Origin: Mucilaginibacter cryoferens | GTDB lineage: Bacteria; Bacteroidota; Bacteroidia; Sphingobacteriales; Sphingobacteriaceae | Length of the DNA stretch: 64,000 bases | Assembly: GCF_014205845.1 (NCBI RefSeq) | Contig: NZ_JACHCR010000004.1 | Span: 1-64,000 of the forward strand | Reading direction: 5' to 3' | Program-made: the position numbers and the translations under genes | Shown here: positions 50,439 to 59,876 of the stretch, piece by piece | Numbering within the stretch: position 1 is the stretch's first letter | How the letters are laid out: every line of letters begins with the position of its first letter | Notes under the pieces: model-generated | What the model saw: only the letters and a program-made list of their open reading frames with translations | The model's database searches: none | What the model was told of the DNA's origin: nothing

Positions 50439-51212
50439 ATGGAAATTTTCGCTTTAGGAGAAGGCTCATATTCAGTTGATTCTACTAAAAAATTTATTCC
50501 CTTTAATCCCGAAACCGATAATTTTAAAGATCGCCCGGGTTCGCTATTCATACACGTAAACCCTTTCCTGATAAAAACCACCCACGACCTTATTGTTTTA
50601 GATACAGGTCTTGGTTTTAAAGATACCCGCGACGAGCTGCTGTTACACCAGAATATCCGCAACGCGGGTTTTGATCCGGACGATGTAACGCTTGTGCTCA
50701 TGTCGCACCTGCATTATGATCATTCGGGCGGATTGGTAGTGGAGCGCAATGGCAAGCTGGAGCCCAGCTTTCCGCAGGCCAGACATGTGATACAAAAAGG
50801 CGAATGGGAATTTGGTATGGCGGGTAAATCATCATCGTATCATAAAGAGATATTTGAGGCCCTGCAAGGGGTTGATATTACTTTTGTAGAAGGTAGCGGC
50901 GAGCTTATTTCCGGTATTCGTTACGAGTTATCGGGCGGGCATTGCCCCAATCACCAGGTTTTTTGGATAGATATTGAAGGCACCAAAGTGCTTTTTGGCG
51001 GCGACGAACTGCCCGAACCGGAGCAGCTGATCAGAAAATTTATAGCTAAATATGATATGGATGGGCGTAAAGCCATGCAGTTGCGCCAGGAGTACGGTAA
51101 GTTGGCATCTGAAGAAGGGTGGACCTGCCTTTTTTATCATTCCAAATCATTTGCAATTGGCAATGTAAGCAGTGATGATGGCGGCGAACATTTTACAGTA
51201 ACGCCAGCTTAA
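50439..51212 (+). CDS. MBL-fold metallo-hydrolase
   Basis: A 257-residue metallo-beta-lactamase fold protein. The zinc motif HXHXDH is SHLHYDHSGG (about 88-97), preceded by LIVLDTGLGF. Later His/Asp ligands are in LSGGHCPNHQVF and VLFGGDELP. It is close to the lactonase/arylsulphatase branch (N-acyl-homoserine lactonase-like), although substrate prediction is not possible. The start is ATG at 50439 in the gap after recJ, from which it diverges. Its stop overlaps that of the convergent response regulator gene by 4 nt. Confidence 0.9.
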   Translation: MEIFALGEGSYSVDSTKKFIPFNPETDNFKDRPGSLFIHVNPFLIKTTHDLIVLDTGLGFKDTRDELLLHQNIRNAGFDPDDVTLVLMSHLHYDHSGGLVVERNGKLEPSFPQARHVIQKGEWEFGMAGKSSSYHKEIFEALQGVDITFVEGSGELISGIRYELSGGHCPNHQVFWIDIEGTKVLFGGDELPEPEQLIRKFIAKYDMDGRKAMQLRQEYGKLASEEGWTCLFYHSKSFAIGNVSSDDGGEHFTVTPA

Positions 51213-51628
51213 TTTTGCGACTGAACCTCAAAGAGCTCTTTAATTTTTTCTACGTTGAGTGGCTTGCTGATAAAATCTTTTACCAGCGGGTATGAGCGTG
51301 CTTTATTAATATCGTTACTGAACACTGATGATGAAATGATGAAAATTTTGCTTTTACCCAGCGGGTCGAGGTTTAAGCGTTTGTATTCGTCTAAAAATTC
51401 CCATCCGTTCATGATAGGCATATTAATATCCAGTAAAATATAATCGGGAAGTTTAGCAGGGTCTTTTCTTTGTATCTCAGATAATTGCTCAATAGCAAAT
51501 TTACCGTTTAAACAGGCCATGATCTCGGTATTTAATAAAGCTTTCTTTATTAATTTAATGGAGATGAAGTTGTTTATCTCGTCATCATCAACCAATAATA
51601 CACTAACGGATTTGGTGTTAATTGTCAT
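51209..51628 (-). CDS. Stand-alone response regulator receiver protein
   Basis: A 139-residue single-domain receiver. The start MTINTKSVSVLLVDDDE at 51628 fits the domain. The phosphoacceptor Asp is in LDINMPIMNGWEFL, the acidic pair in VDDDE, the Thr/Ser in IISSS and the Lys in FISKPL. There is no output domain, so it acts through partner proteins, as many Bacteroidota receivers do. It is monocistronic and has no adjacent kinase. Its stop codon overlaps the convergent MBL gene. Confidence 0.92.
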   Translation of the reverse strand: MTINTKSVSVLLVDDDEINNFISIKLIKKALLNTEIMACLNGKFAIEQLSEIQRKDPAKLPDYILLDINMPIMNGWEFLDEYKRLNLDPLGKSKIFIISSSVFSNDINKARSYPLVKDFISKPLNVEKIKELFEVQSQN

Positions 51629-51667
51629 AATACGCTTAAAATCGATATGCTTTATACGCAGCAACAA

Positions 51668-52035
51668 ATTAAAAGGTTATGCATCTAAAAATTGTGAGTA
51701 AAGGAATTGTTAGGCTTACGGCATAATAATTATGCAGAAATGGCAATTTTAAATTAAGATAACCTGGAATTTCGGTAACTATCTGTTCCTTACCTGTAAA
51801 ATACACTATCTTATTAAAAAAAAAGAGTTATTCGGCCCTCGAAATGAATAAAATGGCTAAAGTAGATCCCGGAATTTGAGCCATTTGCACATCTACAGTG
51901 AAGCTATTTACCCGACTAGTCTTAGGTAATAAGTTTGTTACAAATATTGCCTTTTGGTGAAAGTAATTGTAAAGCCATAAAACACAAAGCCCTGCGTTTG
52001 CCTATACTGTTGTGCCTATTTTTGTGTTGCTATAT
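51668..52035. other. Intergenic region, about 370 nt
   Basis: AT-rich with short homopolymers (AAAAAAAAA near 51818). Between the divergent receiver and oxidoreductase genes I see no RNA gene, repeat or ORF of note. It presumably holds both promoters. Confidence 0.6.
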
Positions 52036-53052
52036 ATGATGAATACAAAGAAAATCCGCTTAAGCGTTCTCGATCAGTCGCCGATAAGAAAAGGAGCTAC
52101 CGCAGAGCTTGCCGTTAAGGAAACCATTGAATTAGCCAAACTTACAGATGAGTTGGGCTACACCCGCTACTGGGTGTCTGAACATCACAATACCGGTATT
52201 TTAGCAGGCTCTACACCCGAAGTGCTGATAGCTCACCTGGCCGGCCAAACGCAGCGTATGCGGATAGGATCTGGGGGCATTATGATGCCAAATCACAGTA
52301 CTTTAAAGGTTGCCGAAAATTTCAGGATGCTGGAAGCGCTTTTTCCGGGAAGGATAGATCTGGGTATGGGCCGGGCGCCGGGTACCGATAGAATAACAGC
52401 TTCGGTATTAAACCCCTCAAACCAATTTAGGGAGCAGGATTTTGTAGAGCAGCTTACCGATTTAAACAATTACCTCCATGACACCTATGAACCAGGCACC
52501 ATGATGGCTAAAATAAGGGCCATACCGCAGGTTAAAACCGTACCCGCCCAATGGCTGTTAAGTTCCAGCGGGCAAAGTGGTTTGTTTGCTGCTCATTTTG
52601 GTATGGGCTTTTCTTTTGCTCATTTTATAAACCCCAATGGCGGGCCGCAAAATGTAAAGTTGTATCGTGACCGCTTTCAGCCATCTGATGATCTGGCCCG
52701 GCCCGAAGTAAACGTGGCCATATTTGTTTTTTGTTCTGAAGATGAAGAAAAGATAAAACAACACCGGGCGGTGATGGAACATCGGTTTTTACAGTTTGAA
52801 AAAGGTGGCCCCATTGTGCCGCTAAGTTACGATGATGTGAAGGACGAAGTTTACACCGCGCAAGATCTGGAACGTATTAAACATAACCGTTATCGGGTAA
52901 TTACCGGCACCCCGGCCGAGATTAAGCTGAAACTAACCTGGCTTGCCGATGACTACGATGTAGACGAAATTATGGCTGTTACCATCTGTGAGGATTTTAA
53001 CGACAGGCTGCAATCGTACCGGCTACTGGCCCAACAATTTGAATTACAGTAA
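52036..53052 (+). CDS. LLM class flavin-dependent oxidoreductase
   Basis: A 338-residue luciferase-like monooxygenase. The start is ATG at 52036 (or 52039), because the preceding in-frame codons are unlike the family. Motifs are RLSVLDQSPIRKGATAELAV, GYTRYWVSEHHNTGILAGST, GSGGIMMPNHSTLKVAENFR and LFPGRIDLGMGRAPGTD, typical of the MsnO8/LLM group. It probably oxidises a small organic compound with FMNH2. It is monocistronic, and no flavin reductase is adjacent. Confidence 0.92.
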   Translation: MMNTKKIRLSVLDQSPIRKGATAELAVKETIELAKLTDELGYTRYWVSEHHNTGILAGSTPEVLIAHLAGQTQRMRIGSGGIMMPNHSTLKVAENFRMLEALFPGRIDLGMGRAPGTDRITASVLNPSNQFREQDFVEQLTDLNNYLHDTYEPGTMMAKIRAIPQVKTVPAQWLLSSSGQSGLFAAHFGMGFSFAHFINPNGGPQNVKLYRDRFQPSDDLARPEVNVAIFVFCSEDEEKIKQHRAVMEHRFLQFEKGGPIVPLSYDDVKDEVYTAQDLERIKHNRYRVITGTPAEIKLKLTWLADDYDVDEIMAVTICEDFNDRLQSYRLLAQQFELQ

Positions 53053-53168
53053 TTAATGTGAAAAATATTTTTTGCTTAAAAGAAAGCTTCTGTATAGGCA
53101 GGCGATCTTTTTTTTGTCTAAAAAAAATCAAAAAAAACCAGGGTAAAACTTTTTACGGGTTTTAATCG

Positions 53169-53176
53169 TATCTTTG
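53169..53176 (+). promoter_or_regulatory. Probable -7 box of the desaturase gene
   Basis: TATCTTTG matches TAnnTTTG and lies 45 nt before the start. No convincing -33 box is seen. Confidence 0.35.
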
Positions 53177-53220
53177 GAAAGATTATAAATAACAGTTCAT
53201 TATCTAATTATTATAACTCA

Positions 53221-53955
53221 GTGGTAATCATAATATTCTTCGTAGCGCACTGGTTTTTGTCGCTATTTTTTCAAACGTTCTTTTTACATAGGTATGCATC
53301 TCATAAAATGTTCACTACCAATAAATTTTTTGAAGGAACATTTTACCTGTTAACATTTATTTGCCAGGGATCGTCTTTTTTAAATCCGCGCGCGTATGCC
53401 ATTATGCACCGTGAGCACCATGCTTACAGCGATACCGAAAAAGATCCGCACTCTCCGCATTTTTTCAAGGATGTTTTCCAGATGATGGTGTATACGGCAA
53501 AAAGCTACCGCATGCACGAAAGAAGATTGATAGATCCGGAAGAACGCTTTAAAGGGAATATCCCGGAGTGGCGTACTGTTGATTACATTGGTTCATTAAT
53601 GATATCGCGTATTGCATTTGGTGCATTATACATTTCTTTTTACGTTGTTTTTGCTACCCAATGGTGGATGTACCTGTTAATTCCTATCCACTTTTTAATG
53701 GGTCCTATTCATGGCGCTATTGTTAACTGGTGTGGTCATAAATATGGTTATGCCAACTTTGATAACGGCGACAAATCAAAAAATACAACCCCGTTCGATT
53801 TTTTAATGCTTGGCGAATTGTTCCAGAACAATCACCACAAACGCCCGAATCGTGCAAACTTCGGTGCCAAATGGTTCGAGATAGATCCGGTTTACCCTGT
53901 AATGAAACTGATGCACTGGATGCATATCATCAGACTGAGGAAAGCGTATCTTTAG
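53221..53955 (+). CDS. Acyl-CoA / fatty acid desaturase
   Basis: A 244-residue integral membrane di-iron desaturase. Histidine boxes are HRYASH (about 23-28), HREHHAYSD (61-69) and NNHHKRPNR (202-210), with hydrophobic segments between. It introduces a double bond into fatty acyl chains and adapts membrane fluidity. The start is GTG at 53221. The 3' end is followed by a word-like repeat (53956-54240) and a hairpin. Confidence 0.92.
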   Translation: MVIIIFFVAHWFLSLFFQTFFLHRYASHKMFTTNKFFEGTFYLLTFICQGSSFLNPRAYAIMHREHHAYSDTEKDPHSPHFFKDVFQMMVYTAKSYRMHERRLIDPEERFKGNIPEWRTVDYIGSLMISRIAFGALYISFYVVFATQWWMYLLIPIHFLMGPIHGAIVNWCGHKYGYANFDNGDKSKNTTPFDFLMLGELFQNNHHKRPNRANFGAKWFEIDPVYPVMKLMHWMHIIRLRKAYL

Positions 53956-54240
53956 GGAGCAAGGATTTTTGGAGTAAGGAATAAGGATTTAGAAAAGACT
54001 TGAATTAAAACTTACTTCTCTATAAAATAAACAGAAAAAGCAACCCATCCGGATTGCTTTTTCTGTTTGAACCTGGTTGATAAAAGAGACGTTCAGTATT
54101 CATCATCCGTTTGTCTTCGCTTCTTACTCTTTGGCTGCTTATCCTCGAAAATCCTTGTTCGTTGCTCTTTTCATCTTTGCTCAAAAAAATTCTTGCTCCT
54201 TTATCCTTCTATCTTTACTCCCAAAATCCTTACTCCAAAA
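53956..54240. repeat. GGAGTAAGGA-word inverted repeat around a terminator
   Basis: The left arm 53958-53993 (GGAGTAAGGAATAAGGATT and variants) is mirrored by pyrimidine-rich words at about 54170-54240 (TTTACTCCCAAAATCCTTAC and variants). Between them is a terminator hairpin at 54030-54067 (14-bp perfect stem AACAGAAAAAGCAA). The same purine words form the outer arms of the DUF559 element. Confidence 0.7.
54030..54069 (+). terminator. Terminator hairpin after the desaturase gene
   Basis: AACAGAAAAAGCAA (54030-54043) pairs perfectly with TTGCTTTTTCTGTT (54054-54067). The T-rich side of the stem gives the U tract. Confidence 0.75.
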
Positions 54241-54244
54241 GTCC

Positions 54245-54252
54245 TATCTTTG
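54245..54252 (+). promoter_or_regulatory. Probable -7 box of the aminotransferase gene
   Basis: TATCTTTG matches TAnnTTTG and lies 20 nt before the ATG at 54273. Confidence 0.4.
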
Positions 54253-54272
54253 CCGCTCATAAAATCCACAAT

Positions 54273-55529
54273 ATGAGTGTTTCAGTATTAGCTCAAAATT
54301 TACGCGGTTCCGAGATCATCAAGATAGCGGGCGAGATCAACGAATTAAAACGACAGGGCCAGAATATTGCCAACCTAACCATTGGCGATTTCGACTCTAA
54401 TATTTATCCTATCCCCGCCGGGCTTAAGGATGGCATTGTAGATGCTTATAAACACAATCAAACCAATTACCCACCTGCCGACGGGATGTTAAACCTGCGC
54501 GAAAGTGTATCGGCATTTTTAAGCAGCCGAATGGGTTTAAACTATAAGGCTAACGAGATACTGATCTCCGGCGGCTCGCGCCCGTTAATTTATTCAACCT
54601 TTTTGGCGCTGGTTGATCCGGGTGATAAAGTAGTTTTCCCTGCACCATCATGGAACAATAACCACTACAGCGACCTTACCGGTGCCGAGGCTATTATTGT
54701 TGAAACCAAGCCCGAAAATAACTTTATGCCTACGGCAGATGAGATTGCCCCGCATTTAAAGGGTGCTGCCTTACTGGCACTTTGTTCGCCATTGAACCCT
54801 ACAGGTACTATGTTTAACAAAAAAGACCTGGAAGAAATTTGCGACCTGGTTATTGCCGAAAACAAAAGCCGCCCTGCAGGCCAGAAACCTTTGTACCTGT
54901 TGTATGATCAGATTTATTCGCAACTAACGTTTGGCGATTTTAAACACTACGATCCGGTTACGTTACGCCCCGAACTTAAGCCATATACTGTATTTATTGA
55001 TGGTGCATCCAAATGCTTCGCTTCAACAGGCGTACGTGTAGGATGGGGCTTTGGTCCGGCAAATATTATAGATAATATGAAAGCCATTGTTGGGCACATG
55101 GGTGCATGGGCGCCAAAGGCCGAACAGGTTGCCATGGCCAATTTTATAATGGATACAACCGCTGTAGATACTTATTTAAACGACCTTAAAGGAAAGATCC
55201 GCGCCAGCTTAACAACGCTGCACGAGGGTTTCCAGTCATTAAAGGCCGAGGGTTTTAGTGTAGATTCTATTGTGCCGATGGGGGCCATTTACCTTACCCT
55301 AAAAATTGATTACACCGGTAAAGCCACACCAGATGGAACGGTATTAAACAACCCGGCAGATATTAACTTTTACCTGATAAAAGAAGCCAAAGTAGCCCTG
55401 GTGCCATTCTCGGCATTTGGTACCGATGATGATGTTAACTGGTTCCGTGCATCTGTAGGTGCAACCACGCTGGAAGATATTCAGCAGATGATCCCGAGGA
55501 TTAAAGAAGCTTTGGGTAAATTGAAGTAA
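54273..55529 (+). CDS. Class I/II PLP-dependent aminotransferase
   Basis: A 418-residue aminotransferase of fold type I. The start MSVSVLAQNLRGSEIIKIAG at 54273 is chosen because the in-frame codons before it are repeat-derived and unlike the family. Motifs are IANLTIGDFDSNIYPIPAGL, SGGSRPLIYSTFLALV, ALCSPLNPTGTMF (the NP motif), and the PLP-binding Lys in IDGASKCFASTGVRVGWGFG. Aspartate or related amino-acid aminotransferase activity is likely. A repeat begins 3 nt after its stop. Confidence 0.93.
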   Translation: MSVSVLAQNLRGSEIIKIAGEINELKRQGQNIANLTIGDFDSNIYPIPAGLKDGIVDAYKHNQTNYPPADGMLNLRESVSAFLSSRMGLNYKANEILISGGSRPLIYSTFLALVDPGDKVVFPAPSWNNNHYSDLTGAEAIIVETKPENNFMPTADEIAPHLKGAALLALCSPLNPTGTMFNKKDLEEICDLVIAENKSRPAGQKPLYLLYDQIYSQLTFGDFKHYDPVTLRPELKPYTVFIDGASKCFASTGVRVGWGFGPANIIDNMKAIVGHMGAWAPKAEQVAMANFIMDTTAVDTYLNDLKGKIRASLTTLHEGFQSLKAEGFSVDSIVPMGAIYLTLKIDYTGKATPDGTVLNNPADINFYLIKEAKVALVPFSAFGTDDDVNWFRASVGATTLEDIQQMIPRIKEALGKLK

Positions 55530-55532
55530 TAG

Positions 55533-55624
55533 AGGCCCAACCTAACCCTCCCCTAAAGGGAGAGGGCTTTTAAAAAATAACCTTTTTCAAGTCTCCCCCT
55601 TTAGGGGGAGATTTAGAGGGGGCT
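55533..55624. repeat. Paired inverted repeat, MITE-like (copy C)
   Basis: Arms 55533-55571 and 55588-55624 each contain a CTCCCC/GGGGAG-type hairpin, with an AT-rich spacer of 16 nt. The right arm abuts the stop codon of the SNF2 gene. It sits between convergent genes and could act as a terminator. Confidence 0.8.
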
Positions 55625-58522
55625 CTACCCCAGTATCTCCTTAATATCATCCGCAGTAAGCGATTTGATAAAACTCTCTTCGGTTGTAATTAAAGCGCGG
55701 CTGAGGCTTAGCTTGCGCTGTTGCAGGGCAAGTATCTTTTCTTCAACAGAATCTTTGGTGATAAATTTATAGATGAACACGTTTTTGGTTTGGCCAATGC
55801 GGTGCGTACGGTCAATAGCCTGTTGTTCTACAGCTGGGTTCCACCATGGGTCGAGGATGAAAACGTAGTCGGCTTCGGTAAGGTTTAAGCCCACACCGCC
55901 TGCTTTTATGGATATCAGGAACACCCTGGTTTTTTTATCTTCCTGAAACTGCTTAACCACATCGCCGCGGTTTTGTGTGCTGCCGTCAAGGTACACATAG
56001 GGGATATTCTCCCTGTCAAAATGTTCGCGGTAAATGGTAAGCTGCTTTACAAACTGCGAAAATATAAGCACTTTGTGCCCGCCATCTAACACGTTGGATA
56101 GGGTGTGTACCACATCTTCAAATTTGCCGCTATCGCCCTCATAATCTTTATCGATCATAATGGGGTGATTGGCTATCTGGCGCAATTTTGTTAAGCCCTG
56201 CAATACCTGTATCTGCGATTTGGCAAAGGTGCCATCCTCCAGGCTTTTCAATAACTCGTTGCGGTATTCTGATTTTACCTTTTCGTACACGGATGACTGT
56301 TCTTCGCTCATCTGGCTGTAAAACAGGTTCTCGGTTTTTGGCGGTAGCTCTGTTGCAACCTGCTCTTTGGTGCGGCGCAATACAAAAGGTTTAATAAGGG
56401 CCTGTAATTTGCGGGCCTTGTCTTCATCCTTTTTCTTCTCTATGGGCGTTACAAACTCGTTCTGGAAAAACTGCTGGCTGCCCAACAAGCCAGGATTAAT
56501 GAACGACATCTGTGTCCACAAATCGTTTACAGAGTTTTCTACCGGGGTACCGCTCAATATCAGCTTAAAGCGCGATTTTAGCTGCCTAACCGCCTGGAAC
56601 GATTTTGATGATGGATTTTTGATGTTCTGGCTTTCGTCCAATATCACATAATCAAAATAGTAATCCTTAAACATTTCAATATCAATACGGCTGATACCAT
56701 AAGTAGTTATCACCACATCATAATTGGCAAACACCTCTGCCGACCGGTAACGTAACGTACCGGTGTGCACCATCAGCCGCAACTGCGGAGCAAACTTTTT
56801 GGCCTCGTTAAGCCAGTTATAAATAAGCGAAGTTGGCATAATTACCAGCGATGTGCTTTTGCCGCCTTCGCCCTCGGTATATTCTTTGTGCTTTTGCAGC
56901 ATGGCCAGGGTTTGTATGGTTTTACCCAAACCCATATCATCGGCAAGGCAACCGCCAAAATGATATTGCTTTAAAAAATGAAACCAGTTGTAGCCTGCTT
57001 TTTGGTATGGCCGCAGGTGCCCTTCAAAATTCAGCGGCATATCTATTTCTTCCAATTCCTCAAAGTTGCTGAGCTTTTGCAGCTTGCGGGTCATGGTAAC
57101 GTTGGCCATTTCACCTTCGGCCAGGTCTGTAACCAGGCCAATATGGTGGCGGCGTAACTTCAAATCGTTGGCTCCCTCTGTAAAATGCAGCAGGTTGCCG
57201 TATTGTGAGAACCATTTTTCTGGAATCACGGCAATTTCGCCCGAAGGCAAAGTAAATTCCTTTTTATGGTTAAGGATATGATTTTTAAGCTGAATGAACG
57301 GGATACGGTACGGTCCGAACCATACAATGGCATTGATATCAAACCAATCGTTATTTTCTGTTACTTCCAGGTCTATCTTACTATTGCCGAAAACATAACG
57401 TTTCTGTCCTTCGGGTTGCTCTAATTCAAAGCCCTGTTCAATCAGCTGGTCGTGGTGTTGGTTAAGCCATTCAAATACCGAGAAGGAGTGATCGGCATCT
57501 TCGTCGTGCGTATTATCAACCTCCAGGTTTTGGAACAGGCTGGATACTGTTTTAAGACCGAGCTGCTCCAATTGGGCCATTTTACCTTTTTCCCAGGTGG
57601 ATGAGCGCTTGATGCGGTGAAACAGGTAATCATCGCCATTTTTCTCCATCCGTACAGATACGGTACGGCCATCGCCATAAGGGAAAATATAACCAGCGTA
57701 TTTGAAAAATAGTTGTAGTTGTGATGTACCGCTCTCTACATAAATAGGTTTCAACACCGCCTTGGCATCGTACTTTTCTGTATTGATGGTAAATCCTTCG
57801 GCGTATACATTATGCTTCTCAATCAGCGGAGCAACAAATTTTTCGAAGTACGATTGCTCCGACGATCTGGGGATAGCTATAAAACGTTTATTAAGAAAAG
57901 GTACCAGCTTTTTGCCTTCAATCTCTTTATCAAAATAATACAGGGTATCATCCAGCAGCATCCAGGCAGGGTGGTTGCAAATGATCTCGGCATTTTTAAA
58001 CATAAACTCAATGCGCATGCCCTGGTATTTGATAGTAGGGAAGTATCTTATCTCCTCTTCGTTGCGCCTGAAATGGAATAGTACCGATGCTGGTTCTGTT
58101 GCTATCTGTAGCTTACGTTCGCCCGGATAGCCCTCCTTGCTCATTTGGTAAACTTTTTTGGTGCTCAGCAGATTAAGGGCTTCGGCCATGCGCTTCTCTA
58201 GTTTGGGGCGAATGGTATCGTATAATGTTTCGTTAAATATTTTGGCGAAAAACTCAAACGGGCGGATTGGTTTTTTGTAAAATTTTTTGATAACGTTTCC
58301 CTGCTCCATCTCCTCCAGAATTTTGATGAGCTTAATATCAACCTCATCAATACAGTGGGTAAACTCTTTGGCTGTATTGGAAAATAAGCGTTGGTGGGTT
58401 AGTGAAAATTCGCCGTTGGGGTTAAGTTGAACGATATGAGGTTCAATAACATAGCCAAGATAGTCATGTTTTGCAATGGCGTAAATGATCTGGCATGGTT
58501 TGGTACTGTCTACTCGTAGCAT
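55625..58522 (-). CDS. SNF2-family DEAD/DEAH helicase
   Basis: A 965-residue protein. The N-terminal half (about 1-480) is a beta-rich bacterial SNF2 accessory region. The helicase half has Walker A in ADDMGLGKTIQTLAML, motif II in VILDESQNIKNP, SGTPVENS, and the C-terminal lobe with FSQFVKQL, GGVGLNLTEADYVFILDPWW and DRTHRIGQTKNVFIYKF. It translocates on double-stranded DNA; the accessory domain suggests a role in transcription-coupled repair or RNAP recycling, related to RapA or HepA. Normal length for Bacteroidota members. Monocistronic. Confidence 0.93.
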   Translation of the reverse strand: MLRVDSTKPCQIIYAIAKHDYLGYVIEPHIVQLNPNGEFSLTHQRLFSNTAKEFTHCIDEVDIKLIKILEEMEQGNVIKKFYKKPIRPFEFFAKIFNETLYDTIRPKLEKRMAEALNLLSTKKVYQMSKEGYPGERKLQIATEPASVLFHFRRNEEEIRYFPTIKYQGMRIEFMFKNAEIICNHPAWMLLDDTLYYFDKEIEGKKLVPFLNKRFIAIPRSSEQSYFEKFVAPLIEKHNVYAEGFTINTEKYDAKAVLKPIYVESGTSQLQLFFKYAGYIFPYGDGRTVSVRMEKNGDDYLFHRIKRSSTWEKGKMAQLEQLGLKTVSSLFQNLEVDNTHDEDADHSFSVFEWLNQHHDQLIEQGFELEQPEGQKRYVFGNSKIDLEVTENNDWFDINAIVWFGPYRIPFIQLKNHILNHKKEFTLPSGEIAVIPEKWFSQYGNLLHFTEGANDLKLRRHHIGLVTDLAEGEMANVTMTRKLQKLSNFEELEEIDMPLNFEGHLRPYQKAGYNWFHFLKQYHFGGCLADDMGLGKTIQTLAMLQKHKEYTEGEGGKSTSLVIMPTSLIYNWLNEAKKFAPQLRLMVHTGTLRYRSAEVFANYDVVITTYGISRIDIEMFKDYYFDYVILDESQNIKNPSSKSFQAVRQLKSRFKLILSGTPVENSVNDLWTQMSFINPGLLGSQQFFQNEFVTPIEKKKDEDKARKLQALIKPFVLRRTKEQVATELPPKTENLFYSQMSEEQSSVYEKVKSEYRNELLKSLEDGTFAKSQIQVLQGLTKLRQIANHPIMIDKDYEGDSGKFEDVVHTLSNVLDGGHKVLIFSQFVKQLTIYREHFDRENIPYVYLDGSTQNRGDVVKQFQEDKKTRVFLISIKAGGVGLNLTEADYVFILDPWWNPAVEQQAIDRTHRIGQTKNVFIYKFITKDSVEEKILALQQRKLSLSRALITTEESFIKSLTADDIKEILG

Positions 58523-58741
58523 TAACTTTTGATAAAAAATTAATAAAAGCTACATCAACAAAAAATTCAAACGTAGTTAGAATTTGGGGAAATTGAAAGG
58601 ATTTTGCGTTTTTTATTGTTTGATGGGGATTGGTTGATTAAGTTGACAGGGTTAAGTGGTTGATTCGGTTGTGGTTTCACTCTTTTTTGTGCTGTGTCAA
58701 AAACGTTGCAAATCGTTGTTCCCCCTTCAGGGGGTTGGGGG

Positions 58742-59854
58742 CTATAATCCCAGCGCCAACTGATCGCCTGGGCCTGCTTCTTTATGCCGGGGCACAATAT
58801 CGCCAAAATTAGATAGGGAGATCCCCAGCAGGCGAATGCGGCAATCTTCGCCAGGGTTGGTAGCAGCCATTAATTGCCTGGCCGCTTTACTAATGGTTTC
58901 AAGATCATTAAAAGCGGTAGTAAAAGACTGGTTTCGGGTGATCTGTTTAAAATCGCTATACTTTACTTTAAGGGTAAGCGTACGGCCTTTCAGTTCATAT
59001 TTTAACAGGCGGTTGTGAACGGTGAGCGCAATTTTATCCAGCTCAACCTCCATTTCGGGCAGGGTGGTAAGGTCGTAAGCAAAAGTATCTTCGGCACCTA
59101 ATGATTTGGTTTCGCGGTGGGGCTGCACTTCGCGGTTATCAATGCCCCGTACTATCTGGTAATAAAACCGGCCAGGCTTGCCAAAATTACGTGTCATTTC
59201 ATCTTCGGTTAACCGTTTCAGGTCGGCACCGGTATGCAGGCCCATTTGTTTCATTTTTTGCGCGGTTACTTTGCCCACGCCAAAAAACTTCTCTACAGGC
59301 AGTTGCTCCATAAAAGCTTCGATGCCCGATGGACCGATAAACTTTAGGCCATCGGGCTTATTAATATCTGATGCTATTTTGGCCACAAACTTATTAATGG
59401 AAACCCCTGCCGAAGCGGTGAGGTTCAGCTCATCTTTAATGGCCTGTTTTATTTGTTTGGCAATATCAATAGCCGAGCCAATGTTGAGCTTATCGTTGGT
59501 TACATCAAGATAAGCCTCATCTAACGATAGCGGCTCGATAAGATCTGTATAGCGGCTGAATATTTCCCTGATGTGTTCTGATACCTGCTTGTATGCCGCA
59601 AACCTTGGCCGCACAAATAAGGCGTCGGGGCATAATTGTAGTGCTCTTTTTGACGACATAGCCGAGCGCACACCAAATTTACGGGCCTCATAGCTTGCCG
59701 TAGCCACTACGCCACCCCGGCCCTGCGGTAAGCCGCCAACAACCAAAGGCTTGCCCCGGTACTCCGGAAAATCCCGTTGCTCAACCGATGCGTAAAATGC
59801 GTCCATATCAATATGGATAATTTTACGGATAACTGTTAACGGTTGATCTGGCAT
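58742..59854 (-). CDS. dinB: DNA polymerase IV
   Basis: A 370-residue Y-family polymerase. Motifs are IIHIDMDAFYASVEQRDFPE (palm metal site), VVATASYEARKFGVRSAMSS, SLDEAYLDVTND (catalytic Asp-Glu) and the helix-hairpin-helix KFFGVGKVTAQKMKQMGLHT. The little-finger domain occupies about 240-350. The C-terminal clamp-binding motif is degenerate (DQLALGL). It copies damaged templates with low fidelity. A -7 box TAAATTTG is on the minus strand at 59877-59884. Confidence 0.94.
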   Translation of the reverse strand: MPDQPLTVIRKIIHIDMDAFYASVEQRDFPEYRGKPLVVGGLPQGRGGVVATASYEARKFGVRSAMSSKRALQLCPDALFVRPRFAAYKQVSEHIREIFSRYTDLIEPLSLDEAYLDVTNDKLNIGSAIDIAKQIKQAIKDELNLTASAGVSINKFVAKIASDINKPDGLKFIGPSGIEAFMEQLPVEKFFGVGKVTAQKMKQMGLHTGADLKRLTEDEMTRNFGKPGRFYYQIVRGIDNREVQPHRETKSLGAEDTFAYDLTTLPEMEVELDKIALTVHNRLLKYELKGRTLTLKVKYSDFKQITRNQSFTTAFNDLETISKAARQLMAATNPGEDCRIRLLGISLSNFGDIVPRHKEAGPGDQLALGL

Positions 59855-59876
59855 GTATTATTTACAACAGCAAGTA

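Noticed and set aside
54111..54272. 54-codon in-frame extension upstream of the aminotransferase start
   Set aside because: The residues are Leu/Ser/Phe-rich products of the pyrimidine-word repeat, and a -7 box lies at 54245-54252, so translation should begin at 54273.
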